A program made the position numbers and the translations under genes. The notes below the pieces were generated by a model. That model was not told the origin of the DNA and ran no database searches. It worked only from the letters and a program-made list of their open reading frames with translations. From Branchiostoma floridae (lineage: Eukaryota > Chordata > Leptocardii > Amphioxiformes > Branchiostomatidae), in assembly GCF_000003815.2 (NCBI RefSeq), contig NC_049988.1, positions 2,907,127-2,971,126 of the forward strand: a stretch of DNA of 64,000 nucleotides, written 5' to 3'. Positions 58,203-64,000 of the stretch are shown here, one piece after another. The first letter of the stretch is position 1. Each line of letters opens with the position of its first letter.

Positions 58203-61200
58203 GTAAGTAGCTTCTTTACGCTTTCATAATGGCTCGCATGCCTTTTTCTGTAAAGCGTAGAGAGCTATTCTAGAATTCAGCGTTAATCGTCGACGTACTT
58301 CTATGATTCAGTGTTAGGCGTTGTCGGTAAAATATTGGTGAAATCGTGTTTGCTTTACGTTGCTTTAGTCCAACGTCGTTACGTTACTTGTTATTCAGAA
58401 TCGCTAAGCGTTATTGAGAATTTCCTTGTAACGTTATACATATGTTGGTTGCATAAACATAGTTGATGACATAAAAATACACTGTAACTACATATGCACA
58501 CGGTACTGGCCCTGGTCTTGGGCAGGGGCCAATTGTGGCATTTGTTCCTAGTTCTTTGAGTTGCAGGGGGTCTGCAAGGGTATGTGTGTGTCCGCACACC
58601 GCTTTACTCTGAATCAGGAAGAACCCCATATAGATCATACATACGTATCATGCTAGAAACAAGGAAGGTACAGTTTGATGTGCTACGAATAACGTAAATA
58701 AGGCGGCTTTCCTTACAATGTACGGAAAAATAAAAGTAGGCTGCCTACGAGAAGGTACGGAAAGGGGATTGCAGGCCCTCTTGCAGTTATGACTTGTCTT
58801 CCTCAATTTGGTGCCGAGTCCTCTTTTTAATACGTATCTATATGCTTCAAAAACCGTGAAAAATCGTTTGAAGGTACAAATGTAACTTAAAACTTAAAAA
58901 GGGTTTAGTACATGTTTAGTTTGCTTGGTTTGTGAGTGTGATTTAACTTATTCTTTCTTTCTATTTATCCATCTATCCATAAGGGATTTGCTGAATCGTA
59001 GCTAGTTCCTACTTTCCAAGCAGAGATTAGACGCTGGGTTTTTTTTCAAACGCTTTTTACGTTTGTTAGTCGTTTTTATCGGGCTTTCTATTTGGTCATG
59101 TTTCTTGAAGTCAACCAGCCAAAGTTAGGTTTTGACAATACAAAATAGAAAGCCCGATAAAAACGACTAAAAAACGTAAAAAAAAAACAATATTCGGAGC
59201 CTAACCTCTGATTGGAGAGTAGCTAGTGCCCGGAGTATCACATCATCATCATCTTTTTATTCATTTGTATTTATATATCTGTAATGCAAATAACTCGTGC
59301 GTCACTGTGCCAGGGAATACTGCCCAGAAGATCGCATATTTCTGTTGCGATGATTATGGGGATCTACCAGTGTACCAAATGAACAAATAATCCACACTAC
59401 ATATTCATGTTACTTCGTTGACACTCTTAGGTACCTAGTATGGCCATTTTCTACCTTCAAGAAGCTTGGCATCCCTGGTCCCAAACCTGTGCCGCTGTTT
59501 GGACACTATCTGGAGTACGGAAAGGTTCGTATGCTCAAGCTCTTGATGTGGTTCCCAAAAATATAAACCAATACATGTCGCACGATAATGTCTGAAAATG
59601 AGTTCGATGACACTTGAAAATATCACCTAAAAGTCTAAAAATTACACGTACTGTAGGTAAGAGACAGAGACGGAGAGTGAGTGTGAGGGGGGGAGAGAGG
59701 GAGAGAGAGGGAGAGGGAGAGAGAGAGGGGGGGAGAGAAGGGAGAGAGAGGGGAGAGGGAGAGAAAGGGGAGAGGGGGAGGGAAAGACAGTGGGTGAGTG
59801 GGTGTGAGAGAGCGAGGGAGGGAGAGAGAGTGGGAGGGGGAAAGTGTGATAGCGAGTGAGAGAGGGATGGAGAGAGAAAGAGAGAGAGAGCGAGCTAGAA
59901 AGAGCTAGAAAGAGCAAGACAGCGTTGACCAGGTTTATGCCGAATCGCCCTGATCCATATGCAGCCCCCCCTAGAAGGTCCTCAGCGCTGCCTGTCACAT
60001 CGATCATCAACAGTAGACTGCTGATCGCCGTTCCGCCTTTGATGCAAACCGTAGGTCAAACAAAACGACATTTTAGCCATTTAAATCCGATCTTCAGTTG
60101 TGGGAAGTGGAAGGGATGGGTATGACATATAGTTCATCCCTTGTCACACAGTTGACGAGCTTCAGCCACATTTGTACATGTTGATCTTCCGAAGGTTTAA
60201 GATCGTACAAGAATCAAAAGGGTGACGGAAAAACGGAAAAGGGTTTGCATATATGCTTCAGAGATTTCCTAGTATGGCGTATGGAAAAAAAAAACACGAG
60301 TGGAATTGAACAAAACGACCTTTAAAAGTACATATGACAAAAGCTTGATGATACCCTATCTCATGAGCAGACAACGCAACGTGTGCGTGATCGCTACTTT
60401 GAAAAATACTTCGAAATGTGTTGAATAGGGTTTAAAATACGTTTGACTCTGTGCCGAGTTTGAAATTCGGAAAACATCTGGCCATAAAAACATTCTCCCA
60501 AAGGTCGTTGACATTGTGACGTCAGTTTACAAGGTAGGTCACATCGCCACATGCACACTAGGGGCCAACTCAAGGTTTGTTTTACATTGGTTAGGCCATG
60601 TTGATTCAATTATATGAATGGCATCTTATTGGAAGCGTAAAACTGATGCGAATGTGCGAATAAAAGTGCTGCCTTCAATATGAAATATAACATAGGTTGC
60701 CAGAACGGTTGAACAAATGACTGAGTATTCACTTCCGTAAATAATTGCATCGTAATAATCAAGTTCTTTGTGAACAACCAAATAAATGTTAATCATGCCA
60801 AGCCTACGTTTCAATGCGGTACTAAGGGGTGTAGATGCATTCTTCACAGTGCAGCAGCGACGCCTAGCTGCAGTGTGGAGAATAACAAGTGAGTATTGCC
60901 CCACGAGAAGCCTGGATACCATCCTCCGCAGTAACCACTGGCTCATTCTTTCCGCTTGCTAACCACGATGAATTTGAGCCTGCGGTTACTACGGGGATGG
61001 TACCTAAATAGTCTCTACCAGACTCCCGCCTGGCCGAATAGGGGACTTTGGCCAAGTTATATTACGAATAAAAGCCTTGTAGGAGTTAACTAGCCTAAGA
61101 GTTTCGGCCGCAAACTGTTGAGCCTGGTAGAGGCTAGTACCCTGGCCAGACAGACGGTCACCAAAACAAAACGTTGGCTGGGTAAATAACAGTTATACTT

Positions 61201-63691
61201 GTAAACAAAGAAATTTGTGTCCTTTTCTGTTCCTTATTGCATTCATTGTCTTGATGTGTTTTTTTTTATCCAGGGGATTAACATCTTCGACCAAGAATGC
61301 TACCAAAAGTACAACAAGATCTACGGGTATGTATTTTACTATCTACTGCTGTTCGTTGTTGTGCCAGCCAGTAGTCGGCATAAGGCCACTGCAAGTTAAT
61401 TTTATGGATGACATCCTCTGCAGACTGCAAAAATAATGAGATAGGGCAAAAAAAAACAACAAGATGGGTAAAAAAAAACTACGATGACAATTTTTCAAGA
61501 TAGACACCATAAATGTTGTGACAAGAATTGAGGTGACAAAAGGTCTCATCACACCTAACAATTTGCATGTTTGGTGTTTGTTTATGTTGCTACGAATTAC
61601 ATGAGTTACAGGTCATTATGACGTATATTTTGTGATATTGCAGAATTTTCGAGGGACGGCAGCCCATACTGATGATCGGTGACCTGGACATTGTGAAGGC
61701 CATCACAGTGAAGGGCATCAACACTTTCACCAACCACAGGGTAAGGCTAAGGGCACAACCCGCCGCACGTGCAATTTGTCCGTACGTTTTTTTGGAGGCC
61801 ACGTCCGCCTCGTATTTCTGAAAACGTCCAGGCTGTACAGGGCAGGCGCGTCGCCCGTACTGGCACGTACTGGGGGCGAATCCGCAGCCCGACGGCACAC
61901 ACAGTTTTGCCTGCACGTAAAGTTCTACGGCGTGTCTGAGTGCTCCAAAACCCGTCGGATTCCCTACGTGTTCGTACGGAGGCAATACTTACCACGTACG
62001 GATTCCAAAAGATTGCCCACGTTTTGGCACGTAGACAGCACGCATTTGCACGTACGGCGAGTTGTGCCCTTAGCTTAAGGCCTGCGTCACATTTCCAAAC
62101 CGGGGCCCGGTCGGGCAGCTTTGGAGAACGAAGAGTATGATATAAAAGACACCAAACCACACAGGACGAAAGGAGAACAGTCGTGGGCTTTATTTGTGTA
62201 TATTTTTACGTGTACTCGTACATGTCTATTTTCCGTTTCCACAAACAGCCCGGTCGGTCCCCAGTTTGGAAATGTGACGTCATGCGCACAATACCAGTTT
62301 TACCATCGTGAATATGGAGGTATTGACTATTGTTTTTGGTTCGTTTTATTGTCTTGTTATTTGTGTGTGTGTTCCTATCTATCATCTAATAACCCATTCA
62401 CACTCAGAAAAACGATTCGAATAAAACATGTTATCCGAATAAAACGACCCGATTCGAATAAGTTTCTGCAGTGTGAACGCTTCAAAATCACTTGGACTTC
62501 GTCGAAGTGAATCCTTCGCGATCCACCTCGGGGAGGTGGATAGAACTGGGGCAAGTGGATAGAACTGCGCTGAGGGGAGTCCCGATTCGTGCAATTCGGC
62601 AGTGTGAACGCGCGAGTGGATAGGATTCTGGGGTGTAACGTCATTCATCCGGGAACTTGGAGTCATACTTCGCATCGCGCGGGAAACACTACACACTGTC
62701 ACTGATCGCTTCGTTTTTCAGCGAGCATTTTCCACCGTATTTTACTTCCAACAACAATAAGCGGAAAGAAGGGAAATCTTCATCATTCGCCAAGTGGACA
62801 CCGTAACAAACGAAGCTGCTTATTTCCATCTGGGGGTGGGAGGAGACGCAGAAAAAGCTCGGGGAGGTCCATAAAAACAGGGACATTATAATATGAAGAT
62901 ATATCCTAAGGAATGGCGGAGCATGGAGTTGAGAAATCCCTCGACCAGTGCAGAAATAAAGTGAATCTCACCGCCAACTACCACAAGACGTAGCGATACA
63001 TCTGTGAAACGCAACTAATGTTTTATTCAGATAAGACTGAGGGCGCACTAATCGGATTGCTGAAGAGCAGTGTGAATGTTTTATTCGAATCGTTTATCTG
63101 AGTGTGAATGAGTTGGTTTGGTTTTTGGTTTGGAGTCCTGTTGATTGATGTAAATCACCATATGGCTAATAAGAGACGGAGGTTCGCTAGGCCTCCATCC
63201 GGGGGATTTGTAGTAAATCACCAACTCCAGACAGAAGGATTTGCACCATCGCACACCGGCATGCCCGTACTCTTTTTCGAAAGGTGTGGTGAGATCTTTA
63301 ACGTGCGCAAGGTGTGGCTCTCCCCAAACACGGGACCTACATTAGACGTCCTATCCGAGGGACGTCCCTTGCCGAAGCTAGGTACTCATTTTCAGTTTCA
63401 CCTGAGTGAAGTGAGGAAAGTCGTGTAACGTGCTTTTCCGAAGGGCACAAGATCAGTGCCACGGCACGATTTGACTCGGGACCTGTACGTCCTGAGCCAA
63501 ACACGCTGCCCATGACGCCATGCGATCCCACCGATGAGTTCATTTTGGGTCATAACTTCTTTTTGCCCGTCCCACAGGACATGCCAGGCCAAGGTGAAGG
63601 AAAACACGCCCTCTTTTTCTCCAAGGATGAGACTTGGAAACGGCTCCGAATTGCGATGTCACCTGCTTTCAGCTCTGGAAAACTCAAGCAG
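58135..63691 (+). CDS. CYP3-clan cytochrome P450, first five exons (cut by window end)
   Basis: Five plus-strand exons (58135-58202, 59431-59524, 61274-61326, 61644-61740, 63578-63691) join in frame to 142 residues. Seen: a hydrophobic N-terminal ER anchor (WVLVGLCALFLYMYLVW), the FKKLGIPGPKPVPLFGHYLE hinge, NIFDQECYQKYNKIYG, the GRQPILMIGDLDIVKAITVK segment, TFTNHR, then FFSKDETWKRLRIAMSPAFS with the helix-C WxxxR pattern (WKRLR) and SSGKLKQ. The order and wording are those of CYP3A and CYP3-clan proteins. Such enzymes are ER-bound monooxygenases that oxidise varied lipophilic substrates with NADPH-P450 reductase. About 360 residues, including the I helix, ExxR and the heme-ligand Cys, lie beyond the window, so function and subfamily cannot be settled. 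Confidence 0.92.
59010..59221. mobile_element. MITE with CTCCAAGCAGAGGTTAGGC ends, copy 3 (P450 intron 1)
   Basis: tttccaagcagagattagac at the left, gcctaacctctgattggaga at the right. The inner gtcgtttttatcgggctttc is perfectly inverted. Flanks tagctagttcc and tagctagtgcc are similar and may be a target duplication. Confidence 0.88.
59431..59524 (+). CDS. P450 exon 2 (proline-rich hinge)
   Basis: It completes Met, then YLVWPFSTFKKLGIPGPKP and onward. Acceptor ACTCTTAG, donor GTTCGT. Confidence 0.93.
59660..59900. repeat. (GA)n purine tract in P450 intron 2
   Basis: About 240 bp, almost purine-only on the plus strand, of GAGA and GGGA units. Confidence 0.95.
61009..61135. mobile_element. MITE with TAGCCTCTACCAG ends, copy 3
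   Basis: TAGTCTCTACCAG at the left, CCTGGTAGAGGCTA at the right. In P450 intron 2. A different inverted pair (gataccatcctccgcagtaa) precedes it at 60908-61003. Confidence 0.8.
61274..61326 (+). CDS. P450 exon 3
   Basis: GINIFDQECYQKYNKIY plus two bases. Acceptor TATCCAG, donor GTATGT. Confidence 0.9.
61644..61740 (+). CDS. P450 exon 4
   Basis: It completes Gly, then IFEGRQPILMIGDLDIVKAI and so on to TFTNHR. Donor GTAAGG, with a MITE beginning 8 bp after the exon. Confidence 0.92.
61748..62072. mobile_element. MITE with TAAGGGCACAAC ends, abutting a P450 splice donor
   Basis: TAAGGGCACAAC..CGCCGCACGTGCAA at the left is inverted at the right as TTGCACGTACGGCGAGTTGT and GCCCTTA. 325 bp. Confidence 0.88.
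62083..62282. mobile_element. MITE with GCGTCACATTTCCAAAC ends
   Basis: gcgtcacatttccaaaccgg with ggcccggtcgggc is inverted as gcccggtcgg and agtttggaaatgtgacg. About 200 bp. Confidence 0.85.
62395..63110. mobile_element. Inverted-repeat element with CATTCACACTCAG ends
   Basis: CATTCACACTCAG and aacgattcgaataaaaca at the left are inverted as tgttttattcgaatcgttt and CTGAGTGTGAATG at the right, about 34 bp. 716 bp with no transposase. Confidence 0.88.
63240..63530 (-). mobile_element. tRNA-derived SINE, long copy
   Basis: It shares tctttaacgtgcgcaagg, cttgccgaagctaggtactc and gaagtgaggaaagtcgtg with copies at 18770 and 44640; the head is at the right (ggcgtcatgggcagcg on minus). Confidence 0.7.
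63578..63691 (+). CDS. P450 exon 5 (helix C, WxxxR)
   Basis: 38 codons from DMPGQGEGKHALFF to SSGKLKQ, with WKRLR. Acceptor CCCACAG, donor GTAGGC. Confidence 0.93.
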
Positions 63692-64000
63692 GTAGGCACG
63701 CAATACTGTCATCATCTATGCCTTCTGCCCCAAGGCCTATACATCTTGGGGAGGTTCAGCTTAACATGCTCAATTTTTCTTCTTTTCTGGCCGTGGTCCC
63801 TAAAGGTGTACTCTCACTGCACTTGCGTCAAGCTTGCGTCAATGCGGGACTCGTTCACTGTGTCACTTTGGATATTGCTTGATACGTAAAAGTATGACTT
63901 AGAAGACGAAAAAATACACAAAAAGTAAGAAAATTGTTCTTTATCTCTATAAATTCTTTCGAACCCCGCAGTGATGCAAGCTTGACGCAATTGCAGTGAG

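Overview
The window looks like nuclear DNA from a cephalochordate (amphioxus, Branchiostoma-like). It is intron-rich and carries chordate-type genes with GT-AG introns. It is full of short inverted-repeat transposons, tRNA-derived SINEs and microsatellites, and two tandem Ptf1a-type bHLH genes lie on the same stretch as DNAJC1. The species is inferred from gene content and repeat style only.

Layout. (1) 559-10148, minus strand: nine exons of DNAJC1 (ERdj1/MTJ1), an ER-membrane J-domain co-chaperone with two SANT domains. All junctions keep frame and 528 residues are in the window; the last roughly 25 codons lie beyond base 1. Its introns hold at least seven MITE-like elements and a decayed duplication of part of one of its own exons. 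(2) 10878-16267: a 5.4 kb foldback transposon with an 8-bp target duplication. Most of its mass is two opposed arrays of ~183-194 bp repeats, nearly every unit containing the CRE octamer TGACGTCA. A 255-bp element with its own 8-bp target duplication is nested near its left end. (3) 16.3-49 kb: a gene-poor interval of ~33 kb with SINEs, LINE 3' ends, a ~60-bp minisatellite array, MITEs and a 100-N gap inside an inverted repeat. It also has several promoter-like or enhancer-like spots, including a one-turn PTF1 composite site at 41468-41485. (4) 49058-54415, minus strand: two complete two-exon Ptf1a paralogs in tandem. Both have a near-identical 26-bp element ~200 bp upstream of the start codon. 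(5) 58135 to the window end, plus strand: the first five exons of a CYP3-clan cytochrome P450, cut by the window edge. About 100 bp upstream of its start codon is a perfect 17-bp-arm palindrome that contains an ER6 nuclear-receptor motif.

The genes are not an operon. DNAJC1 is a housekeeping ER gene, the Ptf1a pair are developmental regulators, and the P450 is a metabolic enzyme. The most interesting content is regulatory and structural: the duplicated Ptf1a locus with a retained upstream element and candidate autoregulatory sites in the neighbouring desert, the ER6 palindrome at the P450 promoter, and the CRE-loaded foldback element.
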